This document shows, piece by piece, positions 24,238 to 36,700 of a DNA stretch of 64,000 nucleotides. The translations under genes and the position numbers were made by a program. Each line of letters starts with the position of its first letter. The first letter of the stretch is position 1. Below the pieces are notes generated by a model. The model was not told the origin of the DNA. It was given only the letters and a program-made list of their open reading frames with translations, and ran no database searches. Source of the DNA: Nereocystis luetkeana (lineage: Eukaryota > Sar > Phaeophyceae > Laminariales > Laminariaceae); assembly GCA_031213475.1 (NCBI GenBank), contig JARUPZ010000002.1, positions 1 to 64,000 on the forward strand, given 5' to 3'.

Positions 24238-25991
24238 CCCTAGCCCTCTGTTGCCCAGTCAGTCAAGACCAGTGATATCACTCTTCAAGTTCTAATTGCC
24301 AACACCCTCAGGAGAGATACGACTGGTGTACGACGTTTTTTAGTGTAGTACAGGTAGTAGTGGTAACCATTCCGTGGGGCATACATACTATTAGGAATTA
24401 GTGTGGGGCGTTTTTTTCGAGCTTCAATGCAACTTAATACGGAGAGTGAGGGAAGGGTGCCAGTGGTGTGTCTTGCCCAGTCTTGTTTGGGGATACTCTG
24501 GCCCTGCACCACAAGGAGGTGATACCCTCTTGTGTTTATATCATTTAAATTGTGTTATATTTAAAAAAAAACATCATTTTGATCGTCGATTGATTGATAC
24601 GCAGAACGAACGTTTTTCGTCTAGGCTCGAGAAAGTATTTCGGAAGACGAGAGGGTTTGGCAGGCATTGATCGCATACACGTGTATGTGGTAATTTGCTT
24701 CTAGTAGTACTCCAGATTCGCAAAGGTTTCAAAATGTAGCGGTGATCTTGTTGGCCCATTCGTTCTCTTAGTTTGCTTATTCGTCCATTTTTGTGGAGGG
24801 ATGTCTTGAGTTGTGAGTAATAATTTTCTTTTGTGAAAATATCTTCGATGGTGGAGAATTCCTGGGTGCCGTTCAAATTGATATCACTTTGCGTGAATGG
24901 GTAATTCGCCCTGGAAGACGTTCTACAGGAATTTTCTGAATGGTGCAAAATTCCTATAATAGATGACACGTAACGCCGTCCCAGTTGACGTCACTCTCTG
25001 TTTTTGTCGTAATCGACCGTAAAAACGGGAAAAGTGCTCAAGAGTGCATTCTTTCTCTTGATCGGATGGACGTTTTGTATTGGTGATCGGAGTGTACCAG
25101 GTACCTGGAATATTTTGGCAGGAAGGTACACCATAGAGGCAGTCGCCGCTAGTGGTCGGATGTGTCTAGCCCGTGTTCACTTCGTATGTTAGTCTTCTAC
25201 GTAGTGCTTTGTTCTTCTCCGGCGACTCGACACCACGACACAAAACCCCTACTGCCACATGATAATACATGCCAGCACCATGCCAGGTACCTGGTACATC
25301 AACTGCCGCGTGCGTGCATTACCCATTCCACCTATCCATGGTGTTTTACACATGCACGCCGTGCCCAAGTTGCCTCAGTTCCGTTACTTCCTGTTCGAGG
25401 TCCGAGGCAGGCGCCTGCTTGCCTTCAAGTTTCGGAGGTCCTGCAAGTGCGAGTGCCATTTTTGTACAAACCAGGCATGATATAGTATATATCGTAATCG
25501 CTTCTTTATTGAATTTCTCAGGTGGAGCAAATGCCACCTCATCAATCGAGGCCGAAGAAATGCGACGCTATGAGGCTTCCGTCAAGTAAACTATAAATAT
25601 GGCAGTACTGAGTTTAACGCATCACTCGCCGGCAATCACAAAAGCAACAGCTTCGTTCAAACACCTCCGACAAAAACACCCAGCAGCTTCCTGCAAACAC
25701 CTCCTACACAAATCACCCAATCCGCGCGGTCCGACTGCAGAAACTAGCAGGCCCATAGGGAAGGAAACACAATAGTCTACTGGTAAGCCGCAACGTGGTG
25801 GTCTATAAGCCGCTTTTCCATCCATCCATAAAACACATCAATGAACAACACGTGCCGACATATGATCCTCAACAATTCAACAAACACTAGAGGAAACCCT
25901 ATCGCCCCACAGCCACCAGCAAAATACATTTGACTATACTGTACGCCCTCCACGGGGACACCCTATTCGCTTCCACTTGGTGAAATGAGAC
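24238..25991. other. Convergent intergenic region (ERGIC3 and desaturase 3' ends)
   Basis: The two genes end toward each other here. A minus-strand frame near 25346-25450 (MALALAGPPKLEG onward) and a plus-strand frame near 25514-25589 behind a good acceptor look faintly coding, but neither has a partner exon or a recognisable domain. A short internal duplication (RRCLQEA/RRCLNEA in the minus frame) lies at about 25640-25710. Confidence 0.5.
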
Positions 25992-28605
25992 TTAATTGGA
26001 CTGGTAAAAGACGGTCGAGCCCACGTCCTCAACGTAAAGACAGCACGAAAACGACCTCCAAAGTGCCTGCGGGATCGGCGTTGGGTCGGACAAATGGTAG
26101 TCTCCCAGGAATTTCCGGAGGTGCTCCGTTGCCTCCTGTGCATGGTAGAAAGGCATCTTGCTGAAAAGGTGGTGGCACACGTGCGTGTCGGCGATGTGGT
26201 GGATCACGTGGTTGATGACGGGGCCGAATGACCGGTCCACGGTGCAAAGGGCTCCCCGGAACCAGTCCCACTCGCTGCCGCGGAAGTGCGGCATGAAGAC
26301 GTCCGTGTGCTGCAGGTAGGTGATGAGCACCAGATAGGCGTTGGTGATCATGTAAGGGACGAGGTAGTACTTGCCCACGGTGAGGAAGCCGAGCGCGTAG
26401 ATGGCGTAGCCGATGCAGCCAAGGGCTGCGAAGAAGCCGATGTCGGAGGTGACGATGTCCATGCGGTCACGCTCTTCGAACATCTGACGGAACCGTATTC
26501 AGTGTCCAGCATTTTGGGGATTGAGGCACCGGTAGTTAATATTAATATTATAGCATCCAATGGCATACTACATACAGTGGCAAAACGTTGAGGCAAAGCC
26601 AATGCTGCTTTAGCTATATACGTGATAGGGCTACCGTCCGCTATCTGGAATCGTTCGCGGGCGACTACCAGGGAGCCGGACAACTCCAATCCGTCCTACT
26701 GCGGGTACCAAGTGTGGTTTTGTCCGTGGGTGTTTGGTCTCCAAAACTGCAGAGCAACAGTATTCATATTCCATCAACGTGTAATGCGTCACCAGGGTGT
26801 ATCACAGATGTAGCCGGGGGAAAAGCACCTCTTCCATCATACTCTACTGTCACGGACGATCACCTCCCAGCCGCGGTAATTGCGCCCACGCACTCACGAT
26901 CCGTCTTTCTCCTCCATGAGTTGATGCTGTTTCAGTGAGGTAGTGTTACCGTTTTGTCACTACTAGTATAATAGTAGCCTCTTAAAGGACGAGTTTCTCG
27001 ATCGCAGGATTTTACGCACATCGCGGTCACGATCCCGATCGAGCACCCAAAATCTACAGAGGGCAGTTTGATCGGTTTGCTTCGGGAGATCGTTGTGCCT
27101 GAAAAGACAAAACACGACTACCAGTAGGCCGCCATGCGGGCACAATATAGGAGTCATGCCTGCGCCGGCAGAAGGACGAGCTGTGATCATAGCGGGAACA
27201 CGGGTTTTATCAAGTTTTGTTCGGGCGATGCAAGAATGGCTTCGTATAGATCCAATTCAAGAAGGTCCAACAATATACCATATACCATGTACCACTCTAG
27301 CCGTTTATGTAAGGATCATTTGCACATTAATATGAAAACGAAGCGGTCCTTCTATTTCCCCCCAAATCGTACAGTATAGCTTAGCGTTTCACGAGTAGAG
27401 GCAGCTATGAGTTCAGTAACCCGAACAACGAAGCGATATGCGCGTTGTATCATAGAGTTAGTATCATATCACAAGTCAAATCACATGACACGTACGTACG
27501 AGGTACTTGCCAGCGTCTTGTGGCATACATCTCATAAGCTCTATTCCCTCTATTGCCTCGTACGACATCATACTGGACAAACTACCTGTATACCTGGTAC
27601 ATCGCCATGAGCAATCGTGCACCCCGTATCCGACAGAGGGCCTGGCCACCCTCCCCCATCAACTCGGGGATGAAATTGCTCGCATTTATCCGCGTCGACT
27701 GCTTAAAATATACCGCCATCAGGGGAGATACCAGTACGATATCTCATAACGGGCGGTGATATATACCAGTACCTGCTACTATAGACCAGACAATACTTCG
27801 TCGTGACTCATGTACGATACCGGTCCAAGTAGATTGAAACCCCGACAAATGTCACACCCGGTCTCGCGTCTCGTCCTCACAGTACAGTGGTACAATATTA
27901 TATACCTAGTATTATAAAATATACCTGGTGCCTGGTACCAGGTACCAGGCATTTACACACCTTGGCCCAAGGGTTGAAGTGGCTCTTGGCGAAACCGTTG
28001 TACTTAGACGGCCCGGTGGCGTTAAAGCAGAGGTACCCAGGCATCCATCCCAGTACCAACATGAACACTATCCAAAACATTTGCACCAAAGGCGCCTCGT
28101 GCACCAGCTCTCCGATGTCTTCCTCGGCCGTCGCCGACTTGCCGTACGCCGTCCGCGGCATCGGGCAGAACACCTCGTCGTTCGCGCACGAGCCCGTGTT
28201 GTTGTGGTGCCTGGCGTGTGTGATGCGCCATGAGTGGTACGGTACGAGGAGAGCCGAGTGGCACACCAGCCCAACAAGGTTGTTGATCGTCTTCGATTCG
28301 GAGAACGACTGGTGGCCACATTCGTGCGCGAGCACCCATACCCCCGTCATTTGGGTGCCCTGAACGAACCAGTAGATCGGCCAGAGGATGTACCCAGCCC
28401 AGGCGGGGATGGCGCCCCCGCTGATAAAGGTGGCGAGGTAACCGAACGTGGCCACTAACACGAGGTCGGTGGCAAGGTGGTACGCGGACGTGGCCAGGTC
28501 TCGCTTGAAACAGTGGCGCGGGACGGCCTTCTGGACGTCGGAAAACTTGAACGGCGGCCGAGCCAACGGGAGCGGTTTCGGCGGCTGGTAGCGGTGCGCG
28601 ATGCC
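25992..28605 (-). CDS. FAD2: Membrane fatty acid desaturase, delta-12 (oleate) type; 5' exon missing
   Basis: Two exons, 28605-27961 and 26483-25992 (stop), join in phase 0 to give 378 residues. The enzyme family inserts a cis double bond into an acyl chain of a glycerolipid using a di-iron centre in the ER or plastid membrane. All three histidine boxes are present: HECGH at recovered residues 94-98, HARHH at 130-134 and HVCHH at 316-320. Around them are hydrophobic segments (about 45-65, 70-92, 176-194 and 228-272). HECGHQSFSESK and HSALLVPYHSW are typical of delta-12 desaturases; an omega-3 enzyme is the main alternative. The C-terminus FYQSN is the expected end. The exon starting GIAHRYQPPKP lacks a start codon and follows a polypyrimidine tract and CAG, so at least one short upstream exon is missing. 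The donor at 27961 is followed within 30 bp by nested TACCWGGTA palindromes. The intron is about 1.5 kb. Confidence 0.9.
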
Positions 28606-30028
28606 CTGTTCGGCGAAAGAAACGACGCCAAAACGAAGAGAAAGCGGGGATACTGGAGTCAGTATACCATGACAGCAGTCTCTAAATATTAGCTACTGTA
28701 CCGTTGTTTAGAGTAGGTATTGAATTAAAAGTGAATTGGCGGACTATGACGTTAGGTACTTACTACAAATTGGTACCAGGTAGTTGGCTAGTAGTATGTA
28801 TTACCGTGGTATGTATGAATGCTCGTACGAGGTACTAATTGTTGCGCGCGGACGAACCGAAAATTGCGGAAACTCTCTTTCTGCTTCTCTACATCCGACT
28901 GCCCGAACTACTGCTGTACGTTTGTCTCAAATATTAGTATTTAATATTAATAGTATGGAACGATATAATCAGTTTTCATTGTTGCCCTGCCACGTCATCT
29001 ATAACCAGAAGACGACATCGAGAGGAGTCGGAGAATCAGGAATCAGTAACGCTGAGAATCGGCAGTATTTCACGACTAACAAATAACAACCCCGTACGTG
29101 CCGTTAGCAACCTAGCTGATCTAAGTCGCCAAGTCGGCTTGCGAACCCAGCTGATGGCCAGCCGACTTGCCGACCAAAGTCAGGCGAGCGAAGCGGGTCA
29201 AACCAGCCCTCCTCCTCAAGACGAAAAAAAAGCGTCCCGCAATCAACAACCCTCCCGAAAATTATGGAAACTCAACAACCCGGTGTATCGAGAAAGTAGA
29301 CTAAAGATGCCGCAGAACTCCCCACAACCCCCACCCACGCTCCCACGCCCACCTCCGCCCCTTTCAATGCCACCACCACATATGGGGCCACGGTTTCTCC
29401 CCCAGCGGGCGTTACTATTCTTCTTCTTCGTCGCCCCTTTCGCGGCTATCCCTGAGCTGCTGCTGCTGTTGCCCACCCCCTCATCCCCCCTCCTCTCTCC
29501 AAACCGCCTTTTGCACTCGACTTCCACCACGATTTTTCCCCACTACTACCACGAACCCGACTGTTGTTGTTGTTGTCTTCACGTTAAATCGTCCTTTCTA
29601 CCCAGCTTCATCAGTACACCCAGTGTCCGTCTTGATTCCCTATCCTAGAGAGATACTGATCCTGTGGTCAAAGACTGTGAGACAGAGGAAGACCAAAAAT
29701 AAAAAACTAAATCGCAAATTCAAGTGTCAAGCTATATAGTGAAGTGTCAGCGTACCGGGTACGAGAACACAACAACACAAGCAAGACCGGAAAAATAAGA
29801 GCAAAAGGCAATAAAACGAAAAAAACAAAAATCTGAAATGAAAAAAAGAAGAAAAGAAAAAACAGAATGTAAACGACGTAAGGACTTCAGAAAGGCTGCT
29901 AGACGGACAGCATACGTACTCAGGAAGGGCAGGTATCTGCTGCACGGACGAAGCAACACGAAAGAGAGGGAGATACAGGCAAAAGTCTGCAAAGAGCTAG
30001 TCGAACCGATACCTAGCCACCCGATCTA
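28606..30028. other. 5' flank of the desaturase gene
   Basis: The missing first desaturase exon should be here or further upstream. A Gly/Ser-rich minus-strand frame at 29243-29530 begins with an ATG but has no clear splice donor in frame. The region also holds a dispersed repeat (about 29560-29930, A-rich on the plus strand). Confidence 0.4.
29560..29930 (-). repeat. Dispersed repeat family E, copy 1 (microsatellite-tailed)
   Basis: Read on the minus strand it has a T-rich stretch, then CTGTCTCACAGTC, GGACACTGGGTGTACTGATG, GGGTAGAAAG, TTTAACGTGAAGAC and an (AAC)n tail. Copies with the same order lie near 32060-32450 and 39150-39430. A microsatellite tail is typical of non-LTR retrotransposons. 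Confidence 0.65.
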
Positions 30029-30245
30029 TCATTTCGTTTCTGCATTCGTCGACAGCTGTATCAGAACAGCTGCCCCTCCCCCCCTCCCCTTGTCGCCGTT
30101 CTTGGCGTCCTCTGCTGCGTGGCGCAGCCGGCTCTTCTGTGCTTCGTCCCTGTGCCACCTCGCCATGAAGCAGTCCGCCGCTTCGACGATCCCCCGGTAC
30201 CGCTTCCCGCTCTTCTTAGCCGCCCTCGGCCATAACAACGTCTCT
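30029..30245 (-). CDS. Possible exon of unknown protein, perhaps of the SAP-domain gene
   Basis: A minus-strand open stretch encodes RAAKKSGKRYRGIVEAADC, then FMARWHRDEAQKSRLRHAAE and DAKNGDK. GC-rich third positions contrast with the AT-rich flanks, which suggests coding. An AG acceptor candidate lies just upstream. It is the next coding-looking block downstream of the SAP exon on the same strand, but no sequence feature proves they are joined. I do not recognise the family. Confidence 0.4.
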
Positions 30246-30473
30246 ACTCCGAACTGTATGGGCTACTATTAATATTACTATCCGGCATATACCCGGATGG
30301 GATTCTGAGCATCCAAATTTTCCGTCCGACTCGATTTCGGGATTGGACTCAGCAAGCAATGATCGTCAATGCTTCCGGCATCTTCTGGGTGTTTTCTACT
30401 GGAAAGTGAAAATTACAGGTTCTTGGACACGAGATATTCCCATTTTGTCATTATTTGTTAATGGGGACGACGA

Positions 30474-30555
30474 CGGTGGGGATCGAACCAGCGACCTCAC
30501 CGTTCCTATTGAAAGTCTCACGCCCTGGCTGCAACGCCATTCTACACACAGAGCA
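30474..30555 (-). repeat. tRNA-like relic
   Basis: On the minus strand the sequence carries TGGCGTTGCAGCCAGG (A-box-like) and GGTTCGATCCC (B box) about 60 bp apart. The T stem does not pair well, so this is not a functional tRNA gene; it is probably the head of another tRNA-derived SINE. Confidence 0.5.
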
Positions 30556-31165
30556 CTGCGGGAAGCAGTAAGGCTGCGAGTTGGCTGAAGTTCCCGGCTA
30601 TGCGTACTCATATAACAGGTACAGTAGTTATCAATTGGTTTACGACAACAGCCAACAAAATAACGTCAGGAGTACATGCATTCATAATTGGTTTGTCATA
30701 GATTAGTATAAATAGTCGGCTGGCGAAGTTTGGTTGCCTTTTACACACAAAAAAGATGGTAAAATAGACGCCAACTGCTTTCGGCACTGCCATTGGCGCC
30801 GTCGATGGTGATGGGTTTGAATGTTTGAATGTGCCCTGAGTTGCAGTAAGCCTCTCAGCTCCCTCTCTCTCTCTGAGCGAGTGGTCTCAAGGCGCACCCC
30901 GTAAAATAGGCCTCCCATAAAACAATTAAACCCAGAAAGTCGGATAATTGGAAATTGGAACCGCCGCAACCAGCTGTAACTACTATAATACCTGGTATTA
31001 GTAACACATTATTAGTAGTGGAACACGACTATACCTAGCCAAGTAATACCTACTACGGCTGTAGCTGGCGAATACGGCTTTCAGTCATCCAACTGACAGG
31101 CTCACAGCTCAAGAGCGTAGCCTCCAGGGTTGCACAATAAATCGTACCTGGTACACGCGAATTAA

Positions 31166-31256
31166 CCCTTTTAGCACCGCACTCCCATATGTGGGGACAA
31201 AGCACTTAAACTATCAGTGGCTTGTCCCCAAAACGGGACTGGGGTTCCTAAAAGGG
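31166..31256. mobile_element. piggyBac-like MITE, copy 2 (intact TTAA target sites)
   Basis: This 91-bp element starts CCCTTTTAGCACCGC, ends CCTAAAAGGG and is flanked on both sides by TTAA (31162-31165 and 31257-31260). Inverted arms surround a short centre. CCC/GGG termini with a TTAA duplication are the hallmark of the piggyBac superfamily. Confidence 0.9.
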
Positions 31257-32059
31257 TTAATTAAGCCTTCTGACATCGACTTCCACCACCTTCGGGCCGT
31301 TGGCATCTCCGAGAAACGGCGGATGGTTGTGTTACGAAGTAATACCCTCTCGCAGCTCGTGAAAGTCAGACTTGTGACTTCGTGCCGACTCACAAATCAC
31401 ATTATTAATACCTGTAGTCGTACTCTGTAGAAACAAAGTATCGTACAGCAGTACTAGTAATAGTATGCGCTAGGTATGTGCATTATAGGGATCAGAAAAA
31501 CCTGAGAAAAACAAATAGAAAAACAAAGAGCACCTGCCGGAGCCTGTAGAATTCATGAGGTATTATTTACCTTGACATTGAGTACTCGTAGAACTGTTGT
31601 CAGTACGTACTGCTGCTGCTGCAGGTACGTACTCTTGTCTTCTCTTTTAGTTTTGTTTTTTTTTCTTTCTTGCGCTGACTCTCCGTGATTTTCATTTCAT
31701 TTTTTCTCTTCCTCTTCCTTTTCTGATTGATAAGCCGTACTCAAGGAGCCGTGTGGCGTGGTTGGAAGACGAACCTGCTCTGCTCGGCTCGTATTGTCTG
31801 ACGCCAAGGGGCTGGGCATAGTTGACGAACGCAGGGCGGAGACGGCAGTCTGGGTAGCAAGGTACCAGGCGGATTAGCAGGGAGAACCTGGCTATACTAC
31901 TCGTACCACAAGCTGCTGCCGCCACCTAGAAGGTGCTTTGGGCTTTGGTCTGCCTGTTATTTCCCCTTTGTTATTTTTCCTTGTTACTTTCTCCTTGGTT
32001 CTTTGTCTTACTCTGTTCACAAGCAGTGGTGTCTTTTGTTATTTCTTCTTTTTTCCAGC

Positions 32060-32450
32060 TCGTTCTTTTTCAAGTGTAGGCCACCTCGCCTGCGGGGGGG
32101 GGGGCACGACAGATTGTTTCTCTTAGATTTTGCTTTCATTTTTCTTCTTTTTCTTTTTCGACTTGTCTACCTTGTTTTTGTTTTCTCTTTGATTGTTTCT
32201 TTTCGTTTCACTATTTCATAGATTGCGTATGTCGTGCCTGTCGTATCTAGTATGATGACATGGCTTTGCATTGCCCACTGCAGTTCACACTGCACACGTG
32301 GCAACGTAGTATCTCTGTGGCGTAGCTTTGTGACCACAGAACTTGTATCTCTTCTAGGATGGAAGAATCGGCACGGACACTGGTTGTGCTGGATGTCGAC
32401 GGGTAGAAAGAACGGTTTAATGTGAAGAACACACACACACACACACTCAC
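32060..32450 (+). repeat. Dispersed repeat family E, copy 2
   Basis: A T-rich stretch is followed by GACCACAGAACTTGTATCTC, GGACACTGG, GGGTAGAAAGAACGG, TTTAATGTGAAGAAC and an (AC)n tail. It is intergenic, between the SAP exon and the possible exon at 30.1 kb. Confidence 0.65.
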
Positions 32451-33151
32451 TCGTTTTGGTCGCACTCACTTGATCGTGCTTGGGTACGTACGTACGTACC
32501 AGGTACGAGTTTTCAGTTTTTTCTTCTTCTTTCCTTTTCTGCCTCTCCAGAACTAGTGGAGCCTGTCTTGTGCTCGCAGACCTATCGCCTATCGCAGACA
32601 CAGCGCTACGGCACCGAGCGATGGGATGAGTTCTTACAACGCCATTCATAAGGGCATAATTGCAGGCTGCACGACTGCTACTACCTGCCTACGAGTAGTG
32701 TCAGCGTGCTTTTTGTTCTCGTACGAAGAAGCAGGACCACTGAACCAATAAATATCAAAAGCTGCACTCTTCAAGTTCTATACGAACAACTTGAAAATAG
32801 AAACATAACCCAGAAACGAATGCGGACGGGGCCCACTCAGCCCCCCCCGCTGCGCACGAACACAGACACGTTGACCCTGACAACCTGATAGGTATTGCCT
32901 ACGCGGATCGTATGTGAAAGAGGGGCCGCTATCGGGGGCGGATCAGGCGGACGGGCAGCAATGGGAAGGCTACAAGCTACCTGGTACGCTTGGTACGCAC
33001 GGGATGGTACGAGCGACGAGGCCACACGATTCGACGTACAAACGAACAAGCGTCGAAACTGATGTTTGCCAGGCCTTCCAAGGCGCACGTGACGTAGGGC
33101 ACGGCATGATACCTCCCTCCGTTGGAGCTTCAAGATTTATGCTACGCGCAC

Positions 33152-33340
33152 CTTGCTGTATGGTCTCAGCACGAGAAGTAGATCGTCGCGAGTGCCGTCG
33201 GTCTTCAATCCCCTGTGCGCGGCATGCTTCTGGAGCTCGGCGACAGGCCGATCCGCCAAAGGGGAGTCCTCCAACACATGACGCGCCAACGCCACCCGGT
33301 CACCGCCGGGGCCGTAAGCCGCCCTGCCACCGCGTCCCAT
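33152..33340 (-). CDS. SAP-domain protein, first exon
   Basis: The exon begins with an ATG at 33340 and ends at a GT donor after RPYSK, 63 codons in phase 0. Residues 32-60 match a SAP motif, a two-helix fold that binds nucleic acid: RPVAELQKHAAHRGLKTDG then TRDDLLLVL. SAP domains occur in chromatin, DNA repair, RNA-processing and organellar proteins, so the role cannot be narrowed. The next exon is uncertain; the block at 30.0-30.2 kb is the best candidate. The start lies 397 bp from the ATG of the plus-strand pseudokinase, suggesting a shared promoter. Confidence 0.6.
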
Positions 33341-33737
33341 TTCAGCGAGGCGGTAGGATAGATGTGAGTGTGTCTTGCGTCCAGAGAGCAGTACCTCTGG
33401 CGCTGGCGAAAATGGCTACTGCTGTGCTGCGTTCCGGTTCTGCGGCGCAGGGGGGTGGAGAGTGACCGAAACACACGTCACACGTCACCAGGCTGGTCAC
33501 GGAACTTTAGGTTTAGACGCGTCACCACTCCAGATCGAATTTCGGAACCACACCTTACAGATATGCATCTCGTCAGTGATCGGTTCCATGATTACTGTGA
33601 CCACGGGCTCAGGTATACGTAAGAGAAGAATCGTTGTGTGCTACATTCTGTTTCCATCATCGTTAGCGAGAGGCAATCAGGCAGCAGGTCCAGGGGAGCA
33701 GTGTTGCCTCCCATACTCCGGACCAGCTGGCTTCCAA
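33341..33737. promoter_or_regulatory. Putative bidirectional promoter, SAP gene / pseudokinase gene
   Basis: The region separates two divergent start codons. It is GC-rich near the SAP start and contains no abundant intronic word TACCWGGTA. No core promoter element can be assigned. A plus-strand frame runs open from 33375 into the pseudokinase exon, so the pseudokinase N-terminus could extend upstream. Confidence 0.4.
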
Positions 33738-36700
33738 ATGACTTCATTCTCGGATCTGTTCAAGCTTGGCAAGGAAGTGCTGAGGACGGATACCTTCGTT
33801 TTGCATGAGGCCCAGACACGCGGACAAGGACAACAAGGTGTGCGTTAGAGCGCGACTGGCTCTCTACACATGACATCACGTTTTCCTCCCTGATGGCGGC
33901 CCATGCATTGGGCACCGCGAGCTGCGTTAGGCACGCTCGAGATGCCTTTGTTCAGAGTCGGCACAGCACGATGCTTCCGTTATTCGTGTTGGCGAGAGTC
34001 TGATCGAATGCCATCGTCAAGCTTGAACGTTTTGTCTCTTTTTTTCTTTTTCCTTGTGATGATGTGCAACTTTCGTTCGGCAGGCCGGAAGTGGTTGGTG
34101 AAATGTCTTTTCGTGTTTGGTCTCACGAAGGTGGAGCGAGCCCAAGTCGGCGAGGATGTGCGCGTGTTCCGCAGGGCCAAGCACTCTTGTGTGCTGGCGC
34201 TGCAAGACGTGATTTCCGAGCCAGAGGTAAGAAGCGGACGAACCCCTACTCCTTGCATCGCCCTAGTCAACGGTACCGCGGTACGCTTTTTGAACTACTG
34301 CTGTGCTTGCCCACCTTTTATTTGAGGTAGCCGCATGCGCAAAAATATCATCTTTTATCTTCGGGAGTGGGGCCCTGCCGACAGCAGGAAGGACAGATGG
34401 CTGCTGGTATCGTTTACACGTATAAGAAAAATGTGCGCCAATTAACCTGGCAGGATGGGTCTACGCAATGATATTGGAGAGAAAGATTGGGAACGGTGCA
34501 TTGCTTTGTTTTCCGGCGGTGGCGTCTATCTGATACTACGGCGGTCTGTAGTTTGTGGAAATGTAACAATTCTATCTGATATTTTCCTCGTAATTTTGTC
34601 CTCGCAAGTTTGAGTTTGGCTGTTCGTTTTGGTGGGACCCTATCATCATCCCGACAGACGCGAAAAAAGCCAAACGAAGTTAACGTTTTCATGGTTCGCA
34701 AACGCTGATCGATGTCGCGACGTCTAGGACCGGTTCTGCTACATGATCTACGAGCACATGCCCGGGGGCACTCTGACGGAGCACTTGGGGACGGGACGGC
34801 AATTCACAGAGGGAGAAGTCAGGATGATGGTCAGCCGGTGAGCTATTCACTCGGATCATGTCTCCTCAAAAGCGCTCGCCCAACGCACCGAGAACTTTTG
34901 CTGCGCATCTGCGCATGCTTTTCGTTGAGTTGTTTGTGTCACTGCGTGTTCCGATATCATACTGCTGTTGTAACAGTCTCATATTCCATGTTTGTACCGG
35001 TACTACGTACTCGCAGTCTTCCAGCTGGCAGTATGTACGGCAGTCTGCTGCTGTTTCATACCAGGGTACCAGGTACGTACGCAGTGCCCGAGCTCACGTT
35101 GAGCTCATTGATATCTTGATCTCCTTTGCCGTTATTGTTTCAGCAGCTTGCCAAGGACGTATTAATATTAATAGTAGACAGAGGGCACACGGCAGTACAG
35201 CGGTATGCACGTGTAATGATTATATTGTACGTACGTAGGAAGGCCGAAGGGCAAGAGGCAAACAAAGGACGGGGAAACCGTGCTCGTACGAATAAATAAG
35301 ACCACGCAAAAAAAGTCAAAAGCTCGATGATTTTGGGCGCGAGCAAGCCTCTGGGGCAAACATGCGTACCAACAGTTTGACGTACCAGGACCAGGTACGA
35401 GTTTTAATAGGACTATTACAGGGCCGAGTGTTGCGTTCCAGGCAAGCTGTGCACTTTTTGTGACCGCGACTCGCGGCCGTGTGTTTTCTCTAATTACAGC
35501 ATTATGGCAGTGCTGGCGGTAGTATTAATAGTAGGCATCGGTTTCTTGCGCGCAAAGGACTAGAAGCATTATTTATACCAGTGGTAGTATATTTATTTTG
35601 GTGTACGTGTAGGATTAAGGACCAAGACCGCATGCATGGCCTCGGTGTTTTCTTGGGCGTAGTCTCTCGTTGGTAGTGGTGTACGTAGTGGTACCCAGCT
35701 TTTGTTTCTGATTTTCTCCGTGTGATATTTTACAGAACGCCAACAGCTGCATCATCACGCGTCGAACATTTTGTGTTCGGCGTTTTTTTTCTTAGACAGA
35801 TTACTTACTGTTTGTACGTACGAAGATTAAGATTCCGTTACTCACTACCAGGTATATTTCATTGTTCCATCTGCCGTGCTCCCTCCGTCTTGGCGTTCAG
35901 GCTGTATCCAAAATCCAAACTGATAATGGTTGCTGCCTGTGACGTTCTTGCTGGTTTTTACTCCTTACGAGGTAACTTCTAATCTCGAAGCCATCCATAC
36001 ACCATTCTATGAATACCACCCTACCAACCTCTAACCTATCACCCCAGACCTTTTAGAGTCTACCAGATATTGATATTATATTGGTCCTTCGGCGAGCCAG
36101 TCTTTCGTTGTCTTTGGTTGTCTTTTGACTTTTGGGCCTTAAGTCCGGGGGGTTTGAGCGTGTTGCCTTGCCTCTCCGTGGGGTATTTTCTACAAAGAAT
36201 ACGTCATCATGTTTTTTACTGCTAGATGTAAGATGTAATATTGATAGCCGCAACTCAATCAGACTCACTGGGAATAGGCTTCGTGGTTGTCTATTTAGAA
36301 GGCGTTTTCCACCGAATGATATTAATTTTGTTCTTGACATGTACCAATACCTGGTATGGGTTATCACCCTTGAAAAATAAACAAGTACACAGGTATGTAC
36401 CGGTATATATGAGATACGCACACACCTACACCAGCAGTGTCACGTACGTATCAGAGCTACCACCAGTGCCGCCAAGCTGGTCGCCCCGGTGGTTCAAGTG
36501 GTTAACCTCGAATTCTACTTGTTTGAGCCCTGGGTTCGAGCCCCAGGAGGGTCGGACTTTGACTTTATTTGCAAAAATAAAAAAAGGGATTCAATTGTTG
36601 AGAGCGCCTTGCAGCGTGGGTAGGCACAATTCGATGCGAGTCGACGAGGGAAGAAAAAGGCTGAAATCTTCTCGCGATAAAAAATGAAGGCACGTACCGT

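Noticed and set aside
25346..25537. Possible minus-strand exon (MALALAGPPKLEG onward)
   Set aside because: The desaturase already has its natural C-terminus at 25992, and no partner exon, domain or consistent splice phase was found.
29243..29530. Missing first exon of the desaturase
   Set aside because: The frame starts with ATG but is Gly/Ser low-complexity and no donor joins in phase to the exon at 28605.
32914..33465. 183-residue plus-strand open frame
   Set aside because: It is antisense to the SAP exon and has no domain; the SAP frame has a start, a motif and a donor.
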